64,000 nt of DNA from Afipia sp. GAS231 (GTDB lineage Bacteria; Pseudomonadota; Alphaproteobacteria; Rhizobiales; Xanthobacteraceae). The position numbers and the translations under genes are program-made. Location: contig NZ_LT629703.1 of assembly GCF_900103365.1 (NCBI RefSeq), forward strand, positions 930,001 through 994,000, given 5' to 3'. How positions within the stretch are numbered: the stretch's first letter is position 1; every line of letters starts with the position of its first letter. Positions 51,696-63,266 of the stretch are shown in pieces. Below the pieces are notes generated by a model. The model saw only the letters and a program-made list of their open reading frames with translations, searched no databases and had not been told where the DNA came from.

Positions 51696-52427
51696 CTAGT
51701 GCGAGGCCTCGCCGTCCCCCACCAGCCTCTCGCTCTCCTCCGAAATCATCTTCTCCAGCATCGGCTGAAACTCCTTGCGGTTCATTCCCGGCGCAATCGG
51801 CGGGAGATAGGAGAGCATGACGGTGCCGCTGTGGATCATCAGCGTCTTCTTGCCCCAGAACAGACCGGAATTGCACGCCGTCGGCACCACCGGCACATCG
51901 AGCGTGGTGTAGAGGGCGGAGATGCCGGCCGCCTGGAACACCATGGGCTCGCCCACCGCCTGTCTTGTGCCTTGCGGAAACAGCAGCACCTTGCGGCCTT
52001 CGGCGACCGCGCGCTTGGCCTCCTCGACCATCTGCTTGAGCGCGTGCCGGCCGGCTGCGCGATCGACCAGGATCATCGGGTAGCGTTGCAGAAACCAGCC
52101 GACGATCGGAAGTTTGGCCAGCTCCCTCTTGGCGACGATGCTGGCGTCCGGAAAAATCATGCTCAGGGCTGCGGTTTCCCACAGCGACTGATGATTGCAG
52201 GCGATGATGCAGGGGCCGTCGGGAACGTTGGCGCGGCCGTATTCCCGATAATCGAGCCCGAGCACGACCCTGAAAAGCAGCATGATCCCCTTGACCCAGA
52301 CCTGCGATACCGCGCGCACGGTCGGGCTGCCGGCGTTGAACAGCCACATGAACGGCACCGTCAACGATACGACACCCGTCAGGATCACGACCGCCGCAAT
52401 GAACAGGATCGACCTCAGATAGTGCAA
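51696..52427 (-). CDS. 1-acyl-sn-glycerol-3-phosphate acyltransferase (PlsC-like)
   Basis: 243 residues. Membrane helix at the N-terminus (SILFIAAVVILTGVVSLTVP). Acyltransferase motifs: NHQSLWETAAL (motif I, H-x4-E instead of the usual H-x4-D), KRELAKLPIVG, FPQGTRQ (motif III with Q replacing E) and VPVVPTACNSG. It would transfer acyl-CoA or acyl-ACP to lysophosphatidate in phospholipid synthesis. TTG 52427 follows AAGGA; the frame is open to 52496. Confidence 0.85.
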   Translation of the reverse strand: MHYLRSILFIAAVVILTGVVSLTVPFMWLFNAGSPTVRAVSQVWVKGIMLLFRVVLGLDYREYGRANVPDGPCIIACNHQSLWETAALSMIFPDASIVAKRELAKLPIVGWFLQRYPMILVDRAAGRHALKQMVEEAKRAVAEGRKVLLFPQGTRQAVGEPMVFQAAGISALYTTLDVPVVPTACNSGLFWGKKTLMIHSGTVMLSYLPPIAPGMNRKEFQPMLEKMISEESERLVGDGEASH

Positions 52428-52585
52428 CGATGGTTCCTTCCCTGGCGTTCGACGGTTTTGGGAGTTTCCCAATACAGCACTTTGCGGGCGTTGCACAATT
52501 CCGCATGGGGGCCGAATTGCGCACCTCTCTCAAATCCGTCATCCTGAGCTGCGAGCTCTTGCGAGCCTCGAAGGATGATCTCAGC

Positions 52586-53446
52586 ATGCCGGTTCTCGAA
52601 CAGATCACGATCGCGCCGCATCTGACCTTCGACGCGCTCACTGCCGGCGCGCCTGGTGCGCCACTGGTGCTGCTGCTGCACGGCTTTGCGGAATCGATGA
52701 ATTGCTGGCGTGCGCAGGTCACGGCGCTGGGCGACATGGGCTATCGCGCCATCGCACCGAGCCAGCGCGGATATTCGCCCGGCGCACGGCCGGATCCACG
52801 CGAATTCTCGCATTACCTGATCGATCGCCTGATGGACGACGCGATGGCGATCGCCGCGGCGTCGGGCTATGGCGACGCGCGGTTTCATCTTGCCGGTCAC
52901 GACTGGGGCGGCAGCATCGCCTGGGGCCTTGCCGACCGCCACCATGCGCGGCTGGCTTCGCTCACCATTCTGTCGCGGCCGCATCCGAACGCCTTCAACC
53001 GCGCGCTGCAGATGGTCGATGGCGAACAGGCGGGCCGCTCGAAGCACCACAAGGCGTTTCTCGAGCCCGACGCCGCCGATGTCGTGTTGGCCTCCGACTG
53101 CAAATGGCTGCGCGATCGGCTGGCCGCCAACGGCGTTCCTTCAAGCGCGATCGAAGCGCATCTGGCGGTGCTCGGCAACAAGCCCGCGATGGAAGCGGCA
53201 CTGGCCTGGTACCGCGCCCGCGGCGCCATCCGCGGGCCGCTCGGCCCGATCCGCACTCCGACGCTCTACATCTGGGGCGACGCCGACGACACCGTCGGCC
53301 GCGTCGCCGCCGAAGGCACGGTGGATTTCATCGCAGCGCCCTATCGCTTCGAGGTGCTGCCCGGCGTCGGACACTTTGCGGCGGATCAGGCGCCGGAACA
53401 GGTCAGCGAATTGATGCTGGAACACATGGCGGCGCATCCGGTGTGA
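52586..53446 (+). CDS. Alpha/beta hydrolase (epoxide hydrolase-like)
   Basis: 286 residues. Motifs LLHGFAESMNCW (oxyanion), GHDWGGSIAWGLAD with the Asp nucleophile typical of epoxide hydrolases/haloalkane dehalogenases, acid in WGDADDTVG and His in GVGHFAADQ. The cap region contains a Tyr/His pair (YSPGARP) that may supply the epoxide-polarising residue. ATG 52586 follows AAGGATG. The frame is open upstream to 52430 but without similarity. Confidence 0.85.
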   Translation: MPVLEQITIAPHLTFDALTAGAPGAPLVLLLHGFAESMNCWRAQVTALGDMGYRAIAPSQRGYSPGARPDPREFSHYLIDRLMDDAMAIAAASGYGDARFHLAGHDWGGSIAWGLADRHHARLASLTILSRPHPNAFNRALQMVDGEQAGRSKHHKAFLEPDAADVVLASDCKWLRDRLAANGVPSSAIEAHLAVLGNKPAMEAALAWYRARGAIRGPLGPIRTPTLYIWGDADDTVGRVAAEGTVDFIAAPYRFEVLPGVGHFAADQAPEQVSELMLEHMAAHPV

Positions 53447-53490
53447 GGGGTGCCCGGAAGCGGTGCGCGACGGCCACCGCTAATCGTCGC

Positions 53491-53577
53491 CGTCATTGCG
53501 AGGAGCGCAAGCGACGAAGCAATCCATTCTTTCTTTTGCGCGTTAAGATGGATTGCTTCGCTTCGCTCGCAATGACG
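53491..53577. repeat. Inverted-repeat intergenic element (CGTCATTGCGAGGAGC family)
   Basis: CGTCATTGCGAGGAGCGCAA to AAGCAATCCATT is followed by ATGGATTGCTTCGCTTCGCT and CGCAATGACG in inverted orientation, giving a long stem across 53491-53577. A related pair is at 60427-60518. Confidence 0.8.
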
Positions 53578-53593
53578 AAGGGATGCGTATGCC

Positions 53594-55210
53594 CTACTCG
53601 CTCTTGTCGATATTCCAGAAGATCGGCGTGGCCGGGCCGTCGAGCACGCCGGTCAGCGATTTCCGCCAGGCGCTCGGCTGGGTGTACTGGCCGAGCGGAA
53701 TATAGATCACCTGCTCCCAGGCTTCCTTCTGGATCTCGGTGGCGATCTTCTTCGCGTCTTCCGGTGTGGTCGCACGCGCGAAATCGTTCTTGAGGGACTC
53801 GATCTTGGCGTCCTCGGCCCAGCCGAACCAGCCGCCGTTCTTGCCCTTGCCGCCGATCGCGAAGTTGACGATCGGGTTGGACAGATCGGCGCCGTTCCAG
53901 TTGGTGAAGAACATGTTCCAGCCGCCTTCCTTGATCGGCTTCTGGCTGGCGCGGCGGGACACGACGGTGCCCCAGTCGGTGGCCTGCAGGTCGATCTTGA
54001 AGCCGGCCTCCTTCATCAATTGCGCTGCCACGATCGGCTGCGCCTTCAGCGTGACGACATCGCCGGGCGCCATGATCACGACGGGCGTGCCGTCATAACC
54101 GGACTCGGCCAGCAGCTTCTTGGCTTCCGCCATGCCGTTGCCCTTCACCACCGCTTCCGAACCGACGTCGGTTTCGAGCGGCGTGCCGCAAACGAAGGCC
54201 GCACCACAGAGCTTGTAGTATTGCGGGTTGCCGATCAGCGCATCCAGCACGTCCTTCTGGTTCATCGCCAGGAAGGCGGCGCGGCGTACCTTGACGTTGT
54301 CGAAGGGCGGAAACAGGAAATTCATCCGGCCGACAGTCTGGAAACCGACCTTGTCCAGCGTGTCGACCTTGATGTCCTTGTTGGCGGTCAGGATCGGGAG
54401 AATATCGAACGACGGCACTTCCATGAAATCGATGTCGCCCGACTGCAGCGCGTTCACCGCGGTCTGCGCGTCCGCCATCGTGATCCATTCGACGCGGTCG
54501 ACCTTCACGACCTTGCCGCCGGAGGTCCAGCTCGGCGGCTCCTTGCGCGGCACGTAGTCGGTGTTCTTCAAGAACACCGCTTTGACGCCGGGCTGGAATT
54601 CGGCCTGTACGAACTTGAAGGGGCCGGATCCGATCAATTCCGGGATCGGAGTGCCGGGCGGGGTTTCCGCCAGGCGCTTCGGCATCATGAACGGCACCAG
54701 CGACGAAGGCTTGCCCAGCGATTCCAGCACCAGGCTGTAGGGCTCCTTCAACTTCAGCGTGATGGTCTTGGCGTCGGTCGCTTCAAGACTCGCGGTGAAG
54801 TCCATCAGCTTCTGGCCCATGCCATCGGCCTTGCCCCAGCGCTTCAGCGACGCCACGCAGTCTTCCGCCGTGACCGGCGTGCCGTCATGCCACTTCAACC
54901 CGTCTCGCAGCGTGAGGGTGTAAGTCAGTTTGTCGTCGGAGATTTTATACTCCGCCATCTGCGGCTGGATCTTGAAGCTGGAGTCCTGCGCCAGCAGCGT
55001 GTCGTAGATCATGTAGCCGAAATCGCGCACGATATAGGCGGTGGTCTGCATGCCCGGCGTGCGGAGATCGGCATGCATCACCGCGGTGATGGTCTTGCCG
55101 GCGGCCATCGCCTGCGACGTGAGAGCTGACGAAGCCAGCGCCACCGAAAGCGCGAGCGCCGACAACGCGGACGCTATCGTTGGACGCTTCCAACGCGTGA
55201 TGTGGAACAT
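53594..55210 (-). CDS. ABC transporter peptide/solute-binding protein (SBP5)
   Basis: 538 residues. Signal peptide (about 1-36, ending QAMAAG). Bacterial extracellular SBP5 domain with LTYTLTLRDGLKWHDGTPVT, ETPPGTPIPELIGSGPFKFV and VRRAAFLAMNQKDVLDALIG. Binds short peptides or similar solutes in the periplasm and delivers them to the permeases at 56863-58706. Divergent from the M20 gene; good AGGAGA before ATG 55210. Ligand unknown. Confidence 0.92.
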   Translation of the reverse strand: MFHITRWKRPTIASALSALALSVALASSALTSQAMAAGKTITAVMHADLRTPGMQTTAYIVRDFGYMIYDTLLAQDSSFKIQPQMAEYKISDDKLTYTLTLRDGLKWHDGTPVTAEDCVASLKRWGKADGMGQKLMDFTASLEATDAKTITLKLKEPYSLVLESLGKPSSLVPFMMPKRLAETPPGTPIPELIGSGPFKFVQAEFQPGVKAVFLKNTDYVPRKEPPSWTSGGKVVKVDRVEWITMADAQTAVNALQSGDIDFMEVPSFDILPILTANKDIKVDTLDKVGFQTVGRMNFLFPPFDNVKVRRAAFLAMNQKDVLDALIGNPQYYKLCGAAFVCGTPLETDVGSEAVVKGNGMAEAKKLLAESGYDGTPVVIMAPGDVVTLKAQPIVAAQLMKEAGFKIDLQATDWGTVVSRRASQKPIKEGGWNMFFTNWNGADLSNPIVNFAIGGKGKNGGWFGWAEDAKIESLKNDFARATTPEDAKKIATEIQKEAWEQVIYIPLGQYTQPSAWRKSLTGVLDGPATPIFWNIDKSE

Positions 55211-55521
55211 TCGATCTCTCCTGACGTGAAACTGGTCAAAGCCCGCCGATTCATTATGCATGTCGTTCGTTATTTGGGCGAACCAAGGTTTGCACTTTGG
55301 GCGAACTAACACGCTGTAAATCCAGACGATTTGAAGACTTGCACCAAGCGCGCGGCGCGTCAATCCGGTTTTGGCAAAATCGAACGTATACAAATGAATG
55401 GGCCGGCCGCGTCTATTTGACTTTACAAATCCGCCGCAGGCGATTTTCGTAAGGCAATGATTTAGTAAGCCATTGATCTTCGTAAACCATGGCGAAGCTG
55501 CTCACGAACGAGAGAAATTTC
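55211..55521. promoter_or_regulatory. Divergent regulatory region with direct repeats
   Basis: 311 bp. TTTGGGCGAAC occurs twice 23 bp apart (55273-55283, 55296-55306). Near the M20 start, GTAAGGCAATGATT, GTAAGCCATTGATC and GTAAACCAT (55449, 55465, 55482) form three imperfect repeats spaced 16-17 bp. The region is AT-rich relative to its surroundings. No regulator gene lies in the cluster. Confidence 0.4.
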
Positions 55522-56652
55522 ATGAACCCGGCCAATCTTCCCTTTGATTCCGAGACCATGCTGCAGGGGCTGCGAGGCTGGGTGGAATGTGAAAGCCCGA
55601 CCTGGGATGCGTCCGCCGTCGAGCGCATGCTCGACCTCGCCGCGCGCGAAATGGCGATCATGGGTGCGACTATCGAACGCATCGCCGGCCGGCAGGGGTT
55701 TGCTGGCTGCGTCCGGGCTCGCTTTCCGCATCCGAAACAAGGCCAGCCCGGCATCCTGATCGCCGGCCATCTCGACACCGTCCACCCCGTGGGCACGATC
55801 GAAAAGCTGAAGTGGCGGCGCGAGGGCAACAAATGCTTCGGGCCTGGAATCTTCGACATGAAGGGCGGCAATTATCTCAGCCTGGAAGCGATCCGGCAGC
55901 TCGCCCGCGCATCGTTCACGACGCCGCTGCCGATCACCGTGCTGTTTACGCCGGACGAGGAAGTCGGCACGCCCTCGACCCGCGACATCATCGAGGCCGA
56001 GGCCGCGCGCAACAAATACGTGCTGGTGCCGGAGCCGGGACGGCTCAATAACGGCGTCGTCACCGGGCGTTATGCGATCGCGCGGTTCAATCTCGAAGCC
56101 ATCGGCAAGCCGAGCCATGCCGGCGCCACGCTGTCCTCGGGCCGCTCGGCAATCAGGGAGATGGCGCGGCAAATTCTCGCCATCGACGGCATGACCACGG
56201 AGGACTGCACCTTCTCGGTCGGCATCGTCCATGGCGGCCAGTGGGTCAATTGTGTTGCGACCACCTGCACCGGCGAGGCGCTGAGCATGGCCAAGCGCCA
56301 GGCCGACCTCGACCGCGGCGTCGAGCGCATGCTGGCGCTCACAGGCAGCGCCAACGACGTCGCCTTCACGGTGACCCGCGGCGTCACCCGCCCGGTCTGG
56401 GAGGCGGATGCCGGCACCATGGCGCTGTACGAGCAGGCGCGCGGCCTCGCGAAAGCGATGGGCCACGAACTGCCCCACGCCAGCGCCGGCGGCGGCTCCG
56501 ACGGCAACTTTACCGGCGCGATGGGCATCCCGACGCTGGACGGCCTCGGCGTCCGCGGCGCCGACGCCCATACGCTGAATGAGCATATCGAGGTGGATAG
56601 TTTGGCCGAACGCGGCCGGCTGATGGCGGGGTTATTGGCGACGCTGGAGTGA
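55522..56652 (+). CDS. M20 family peptidase (glutamate carboxypeptidase-like)
   Basis: 376 residues. Metal ligands and catalytic residues: GHLDTVHPVG, GIFDMKGGN (the bridging D), TPDEEVGTPSTR (E-E) and PEPGRLNNG; C-terminal SAGGGSDGNFTG and VRGADAHTLNEH complete the di-zinc site. It hydrolyses peptides or N-acyl amino acids. ATG 55522 preferred (GAGAGA); ATG 55489 is an alternative. First gene of the plus-strand hydrolase/transport cluster. Confidence 0.9.
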   Translation: MNPANLPFDSETMLQGLRGWVECESPTWDASAVERMLDLAAREMAIMGATIERIAGRQGFAGCVRARFPHPKQGQPGILIAGHLDTVHPVGTIEKLKWRREGNKCFGPGIFDMKGGNYLSLEAIRQLARASFTTPLPITVLFTPDEEVGTPSTRDIIEAEAARNKYVLVPEPGRLNNGVVTGRYAIARFNLEAIGKPSHAGATLSSGRSAIREMARQILAIDGMTTEDCTFSVGIVHGGQWVNCVATTCTGEALSMAKRQADLDRGVERMLALTGSANDVAFTVTRGVTRPVWEADAGTMALYEQARGLAKAMGHELPHASAGGGSDGNFTGAMGIPTLDGLGVRGADAHTLNEHIEVDSLAERGRLMAGLLATLE

Positions 56653-56660
56653 CGGCAAAG

Positions 56661-56759
56661 CCGTCATTCCAGGGCGCGAAGCGAACTATGGTGCGCAATT
56701 GCGCACCTGAGAATCTCGAGATTCCAGGTTCGATGCTACGCATCGCCCCGGAATGACGG
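56661..56759. repeat. Inverted-repeat element with central palindromes
   Basis: CCGTCATTCCAGGGCGCGAA at one end and CGCATCGCCCCGGAATGACG at the other; a perfect palindrome GTGCGCAATTGCGCAC lies inside. Related to 60373-60413. Confidence 0.8.
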
Positions 56760-56862
56760 AGACCCTCCAATGGCACGGGAATTGCTGAACTGATACGCTA
56801 CCGCCGGGGAATAGAGGCTGTGCCGACCGAATGACCGGTTGCCACATTTGTAACGGAACAAC

Positions 56863-57804
56863 ATGCTCGGATATCTGCTTCGCCGCATCCTCGCCACCAT
56901 CCCCGTGATGGGCGTGGTTGCGTTGTTCGTGTTCCTGTTGCTGCGGCTGACGCCGGGCGATCCCGCCGCGATCCTGGCCGGCGACAATGCGACGCCCGAA
57001 AAGCTTGAACAGATCCGCACCGCGCTCGGCCTCACCGAGCCGCTGCATGTCCAGTTCTTTACCTGGGTCGGCCGGCTACTGCACGGCGATCTCGGCGTCT
57101 CCCTGATCTCGAACGTGCCGGTGCTGCAGATGATCGGCACGCGCGCCGAGCCGTCGATCTCGGTGGCGCTGTGCACCATCATCCTCGCCATCCTGGTCGC
57201 CGTCCCGCTCGGCGTGATCGCGGCATGGAAGCACGGCACCTGGATCGACCGCTTCGTGATGGGCCTCTCCGTGGTCGGCTTCTCGGTGCCGGTGTTCGTG
57301 ATCGGCTACGTCCTGATCCAGATCTTCGCGATCGACCTGCGCTGGGTGCCGGTACAGGGTTTTAAAAGCATCTCGGCGGGCTTCGGGCCGTTCTTCGAGC
57401 GCATCATCCTGCCGACCTGCACGCTGTCCTTTATCTATGTCGCGTTGATCGCGCGGATGACGCGGGCGGCGATGCTGGACGTGCTCGGCGAGGATTATGT
57501 CCGCACCGCGCGCGCCAAGGGCATTTCCGAAACCGGCGTGCTGCTGCATCACGCGCTGCGCAACGCCGCGGTCCCCGTCATCACCGTGATCGGGACTGGA
57601 TTTGCGCTTTTGATTTCCGGCGTCGTGGTCACCGAGAGCGTGTTCAACCTGCCCGGCATCGGCCGCCTCACCGTCGATGCGGTGCTGGCGCGCGATTATC
57701 CGGTGATCCAGGCGATGATCCTTTTGACGTCGGGCATCTATGTCGCCGTCAATCTGCTGATCGACGTCGCCTACACTCTGCTTGATCCCCGAATCCGTTA
57801 TTGA
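56863..57804 (+). CDS. Peptide ABC transporter permease (DppB-like)
   Basis: 313 residues with six transmembrane segments. Typical DppB/OppB N-terminus (MLGYLLRRILATIPVMGVVA, LLLRLTPGDPAA) and the EAA-loop motif (ARAKGISETGVLLHHALRNA) that contacts the ATPase. It pairs with the next permease; the ATPase follows. Substrate unknown but presumably peptide-like. Confidence 0.93.
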   Translation: MLGYLLRRILATIPVMGVVALFVFLLLRLTPGDPAAILAGDNATPEKLEQIRTALGLTEPLHVQFFTWVGRLLHGDLGVSLISNVPVLQMIGTRAEPSISVALCTIILAILVAVPLGVIAAWKHGTWIDRFVMGLSVVGFSVPVFVIGYVLIQIFAIDLRWVPVQGFKSISAGFGPFFERIILPTCTLSFIYVALIARMTRAAMLDVLGEDYVRTARAKGISETGVLLHHALRNAAVPVITVIGTGFALLISGVVVTESVFNLPGIGRLTVDAVLARDYPVIQAMILLTSGIYVAVNLLIDVAYTLLDPRIRY

Positions 57805-57815
57805 GGTCGGTACTG

Positions 57816-58702
57816 ATGGCCCTCGAAACCCTCCCCGAACCGTCGATACCGATCACCACGCCATTCCGGCCAAAGCTCGGCTTTCTCACGTCGACGCCGA
57901 TCATCGCGGTTTCGACCGTGCTGCTGGGCCTGATCGTGTTGATCACGATCCTGGCGCCGCTGCTGGCGCCGCACGATCCGCTGTTGCTGGCGCCGGCGCA
58001 GCGGCTGAAGCCGTCAAGCGCCCTGCACTGGCTCGGCACCGACGGCTACGGCCGCGACGTGCTGTCGCGCATCATCTATGGCGGACGGATCTCGCTGGTT
58101 ATCGGCATTGGCGCCGCGATCTTCTCGATCGCCATCGGCCTTGTGATCGGCCTCGTCTCCGGCTTCTTCAAATGGGTCGACGCCGTGATGATGCGGGTGA
58201 TGGACGGGCTGATGGCGATCCCGAGCATCCTGCTCGCGATTGCCGTGGTGTCGCTGTCGGGCGCCAGCGTGATGACGGTGCTGATTGCGATCACGATTCC
58301 GGAAATTCCGCGTGTGGCGCGGCTGGTCCGTTCGGTAGTGCTGTCGGCGCGCGAAGAGCCTTATGTCGAGGCTGCGATCTCGGTCGGCTCCAGCCTGCCC
58401 AAGATCATGTGGCGGCATCTGATGCCGAACACCATTGCTCCCTTAATCGTGCAAGGCACCTATGTCTGCGCCTCCGCCATTCTCACCGAGGCGATCCTGT
58501 CGTTCCTCGGCGCCGGCATCAACCCGGAGACGCCGACCTGGGGCAACATCATGGCCGAGGGCCGCGCCTACTTCCAGATCAAGCCGTCGCTGATCTTCTG
58601 GCCTGGTCTTTTGCTCTCGATCGCGATTCTCAGCATCAACCTGATCGGCGACGCCGCCCGCGACGCGCTCGATCCGAAGATGAAGCAGCGGGAGGGCGGC
58701 AA

Positions 58703-58706
<4 letters not shown>
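57816..58706 (+). CDS. Peptide ABC transporter permease (DppC-like)
   Basis: 296 residues. DppC-type signature: HWLGTDGYGRDVLSRIIYGG and the EAA-like ARLVRSVVLSAREEPYVEAA with SLPKIMWRHLMPNTIAPLIV. Six helices. ATG 57816 has GAGG upstream; the frame opens at 57801. Its stop overlaps the next start (GTGA). Confidence 0.92.
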
Positions 58707-60355
<1,649 letters not shown>

Positions 60356-60372
60356 AGCACCCTCTCTTCGCA

Positions 60373-60518
60373 GTCATTCCGGGGCGATGCAAAGCATCGA
60401 ACCCGGAATGACGGCGGTGAGGAAAGGATTGCTCGGCTCGCAATGACGGTGTTGGTGACGGCGTAAGCCCCATGCAAATCTGGATTGCTTCGCAGCTTGC
60501 GCTCCTCGCAATGACGAG
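60373..60518. repeat. Two intergenic inverted-repeat elements in tandem
   Basis: GTCATTCCGGGGCGATGCAA to AACCCGGAATGAC (60373-60413), then a pair GGATTGCTCGGCTCGCAATG and GGATTGCTTCGCAGCTTGCG (60427-60450, 60483-60518). Same families as 56661-56759 and 53491-53577. They separate the ATPase gene from the MlrC-type gene. Confidence 0.75.
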
Positions 60519-60555
60519 TCTAACGTCGCGCCGGAATTTCAACTGAGACACCCTG

Positions 60556-62088
60556 ATGACCCGTATCGCCGTCGGCGGCTTCCTGCACGAGACCAATACC
60601 TTCGCGCCGACGAAGGCGACCTATGCCGATTTCGTCCATGGCGGCGGCTGGCCGTCAATGGCGCACGGCGCCGATGTGCTCAAGGTGATGCGCAAGATCA
60701 ATGTCGGCCTCGCCGGCTTTGTCGAACAAGCCGAAGCCAACGGCTGGGAGTTGATACCGACGATCTCCTGCGCCGCCAGTCCCTCGGCCCATGTCACCAG
60801 GGATGCGTTCGAACGCATCGTCAGAGAGATGGTCGACGGCATCGCCAATGCGGGACCGCTGGATGCGGTTTATCTCGACCTGCATGGCGCGATGGTGACC
60901 GAACACTTTGACGATGGCGAAGGCGAAATCCTCCGCCGCGTGCGCGAGGTGATAGGCAAGGAACTGCCGCTGGTCGTCAGCCTTGACCTGCACGCCAATG
61001 TGACACCGGAAATGGTTAGGCATGCCGACGCGCTGATCGCCTACCGCACCTATCCCCATGTCGACATGGCCGATACCGGCCGGGCATCCGCAAAACATCT
61101 CGCGCTTGTCCTGAAGACCAAGGCGCGGTTTGCCAAAGCATTCCGTCAACTGCCGTTTCTGATTCCGATCAGTTGGCAATGCACCAACGACCAACCAACC
61201 AAGGGCATCTACGAGAAGCTTGCGGCGCTGGAAAGCGACGCGGTGCCGACACTGTCGTTCGCGCCGGGCTTTCCGGCGGCCGATTTCCGGGATTGCGGAC
61301 CGAGCGTCTTCGCCTATGGCAAGACCCAGGCCGATGCCGATGCGGCCGCCGACAAGGTCGTCGCGCTGATCGAGGGTCATGAGGACGATTTCGACGGCCG
61401 CATCTTCTCGCCCGACGACGGCGTCCGCCATGCCATGGAACTGGCAAAGGGTGCATCGAGGCCGATCATCATCGCCGACACCCAGGACAATCCCGGCGCC
61501 GGCGGTGATTCCGACACCACCGGCATGCTGCGTGCGCTGGTCCGCAACAAGGCCACCCGCGCCGCGACCGGCGTGATCTACGATCCGGAGTCGGCCAGGG
61601 CCGCGCATGCGGCCGGGGTCGGCGCCACCGTCACGCTCGCGCTCGGCGGCAAGTCCGGCATTCCCGGCGATGCGCCTTACACCGAGACCTTCATCGTCGA
61701 AAAGCTGTCGGACGGAAAATTCGTGGCGCCCGGCCCCTATTATGGCGGCCGCGACATGGATATGGGCCCGTCAGCGGCCCTGCGCATCGGCGACGTCAGG
61801 GTGGTCGTGAGTTCGTACAAGGCACAGCTCGCGGATCAGTCGATGTATCGCTACGTCGGCATCGAGCCGACCGAACAGGCCATCCTGGTTAACAAGAGTT
61901 CGGTGCACTTCCGCGCCGATTTCGAGCCGATCGCCGAGAAACTGCTGATCTGCGCCGCGCCCGGCGCGATGCCGGCGGATACGGCATCGCTCCCCTGGAC
62001 GCGGCTGCGTCCGGGCATTCGCGTCAAGCCGAACGGCAAACCGTTTACGCCGCCGGCCAAAGCACCTTCAACTTCCATCACGGGATAA
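60556..62088 (+). CDS. M81 family metallopeptidase (MlrC-like)
   Basis: 510 residues. MlrC signature N-terminus MTRIAVGGFLHETNTFAPTK; metal-ligand motifs LDLHGAMV, SLDLHANVT and TYPHVDMADTGR; and GGDSDTTGMLRALVRNK in the C-terminal half. M81 enzymes include microcystinase C and other proteases of unknown targets. Found beside peptide transporters elsewhere, which fits a catabolic role. ATG 60556. Confidence 0.9.
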   Translation: MTRIAVGGFLHETNTFAPTKATYADFVHGGGWPSMAHGADVLKVMRKINVGLAGFVEQAEANGWELIPTISCAASPSAHVTRDAFERIVREMVDGIANAGPLDAVYLDLHGAMVTEHFDDGEGEILRRVREVIGKELPLVVSLDLHANVTPEMVRHADALIAYRTYPHVDMADTGRASAKHLALVLKTKARFAKAFRQLPFLIPISWQCTNDQPTKGIYEKLAALESDAVPTLSFAPGFPAADFRDCGPSVFAYGKTQADADAAADKVVALIEGHEDDFDGRIFSPDDGVRHAMELAKGASRPIIIADTQDNPGAGGDSDTTGMLRALVRNKATRAATGVIYDPESARAAHAAGVGATVTLALGGKSGIPGDAPYTETFIVEKLSDGKFVAPGPYYGGRDMDMGPSAALRIGDVRVVVSSYKAQLADQSMYRYVGIEPTEQAILVNKSSVHFRADFEPIAEKLLICAAPGAMPADTASLPWTRLRPGIRVKPNGKPFTPPAKAPSTSITG

Positions 62089-62093
62089 CAGAT

Positions 62094-63266
62094 ATGCCCA
62101 CCATCGAACGCATCGACGGCTATGCCGAGGAACTCACCGCGATCCGCCGCGACCTGCATGCCCATCCCGAGATCGGCTTTGAGGAAGTGCGCACTTCCGG
62201 CATCGTTGCCGACAAGCTGACGCAGTGGGGCATCGAGGTGCATCGCGGGCTCGGCGGCACCGGCGTGATCGGCGTGCTGAAGGGCAAGGGATCCGGCACC
62301 AAGCGGATCGGGCTGCGTGCCGACATGGACGCGCTGCCGATGGAAGAAAACACCAACCTGAAATGGCGCTCGACCATTCCCGGCCGCTTCCACGGCTGCG
62401 GCCATGACGGCCACACCACCATGCTGCTCGGCACCGCACGCTATCTGGCCGAGACCAAGAATTTCGACGGCACCGTGCACTTCATCTTCCAGCCCGCCGA
62501 AGAAGGCCTCGGCGGCGCCCGGGCGATGATCAAGGACGGCCTGTTCCAGAAGTTTCCCTGCGACGAGGTCTACGGCCTGCACAATGCGCCGGACCTCAAC
62601 CATGGCGAGATCGCGATCCTGCCGGGACCGGCGATGGCGGGCGCCGACTTCTTCGACATCGTGATCCAGGGCTATGGCGCGCATGGCGCGATGCCGGAGC
62701 GCTCCAAGGACGCGGTGGTGATCGCGACCACGCTGGCACAGGCGCTGCAGACCATCGTCAGCCGCAACGTCGATCCGTTGCACGCCGCCGTGCTCTCGAT
62801 CACCCAGATCCATGCCGGCTCGGCCTATAACGTCATTCCCGGCGACGCCAGGCTGTGCGGCACGGTGCGCGCGTTCGACGACGGCACCCGCGCGCTGATC
62901 CGCGAGCGCATGCGCGCGATTTGCGCCGGCATCGCCGCAACCTTCCAGTGCGAAATCACGGCCGACATCCGCGACACTTTTAGCGTGCTGGTCAACGAGG
63001 AAGAACAGTCGCGCGTGGTAGAGGCGGTTGCGCGAACCATCGTCGATCCCGCCAACGTCATCACCCGCTCGCAGCCGAAGATGGGCAGCGAGGATTTCGC
63101 CGACATGATGCAAGCGGTGCCCGGCGCCTATTTCTGGGTCGGCCATGAAGGTTCGGTGCCCGTGCACAATCCCGGTTATGTGCTCGATGACAAAATCCTG
63201 CCGATCGGCGCCAGCATGTTTGCGCGCATCATCGAAACCCGCCTGCCGGTAGGGTCCCATGCATAA
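62094..63266 (+). CDS. M20D amidohydrolase (hippurate hydrolase-like)
   Basis: 390 residues. Metal-ligand motifs RADMDALPM, HGCGHDGHTTMLLG and FQPAEEGLGGARAM; H in GYGAHGAMP (dimer domain) and HNPGYV near the end. The family cleaves N-acyl amino acids such as hippurate. It lies five bases after the MlrC gene and overlaps the amidase gene by eight bases. Confidence 0.92.
   Translation: MPTIERIDGYAEELTAIRRDLHAHPEIGFEEVRTSGIVADKLTQWGIEVHRGLGGTGVIGVLKGKGSGTKRIGLRADMDALPMEENTNLKWRSTIPGRFHGCGHDGHTTMLLGTARYLAETKNFDGTVHFIFQPAEEGLGGARAMIKDGLFQKFPCDEVYGLHNAPDLNHGEIAILPGPAMAGADFFDIVIQGYGAHGAMPERSKDAVVIATTLAQALQTIVSRNVDPLHAAVLSITQIHAGSAYNVIPGDARLCGTVRAFDDGTRALIRERMRAICAGIAATFQCEITADIRDTFSVLVNEEEQSRVVEAVARTIVDPANVITRSQPKMGSEDFADMMQAVPGAYFWVGHEGSVPVHNPGYVLDDKILPIGASMFARIIETRLPVGSHA

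Noticed and set aside
57782..58702. Upstream extension of the ATPase frame
   Set aside because: This part is a shadow of the DppC-type permease in another frame; the GTG at 58703 is the real start.
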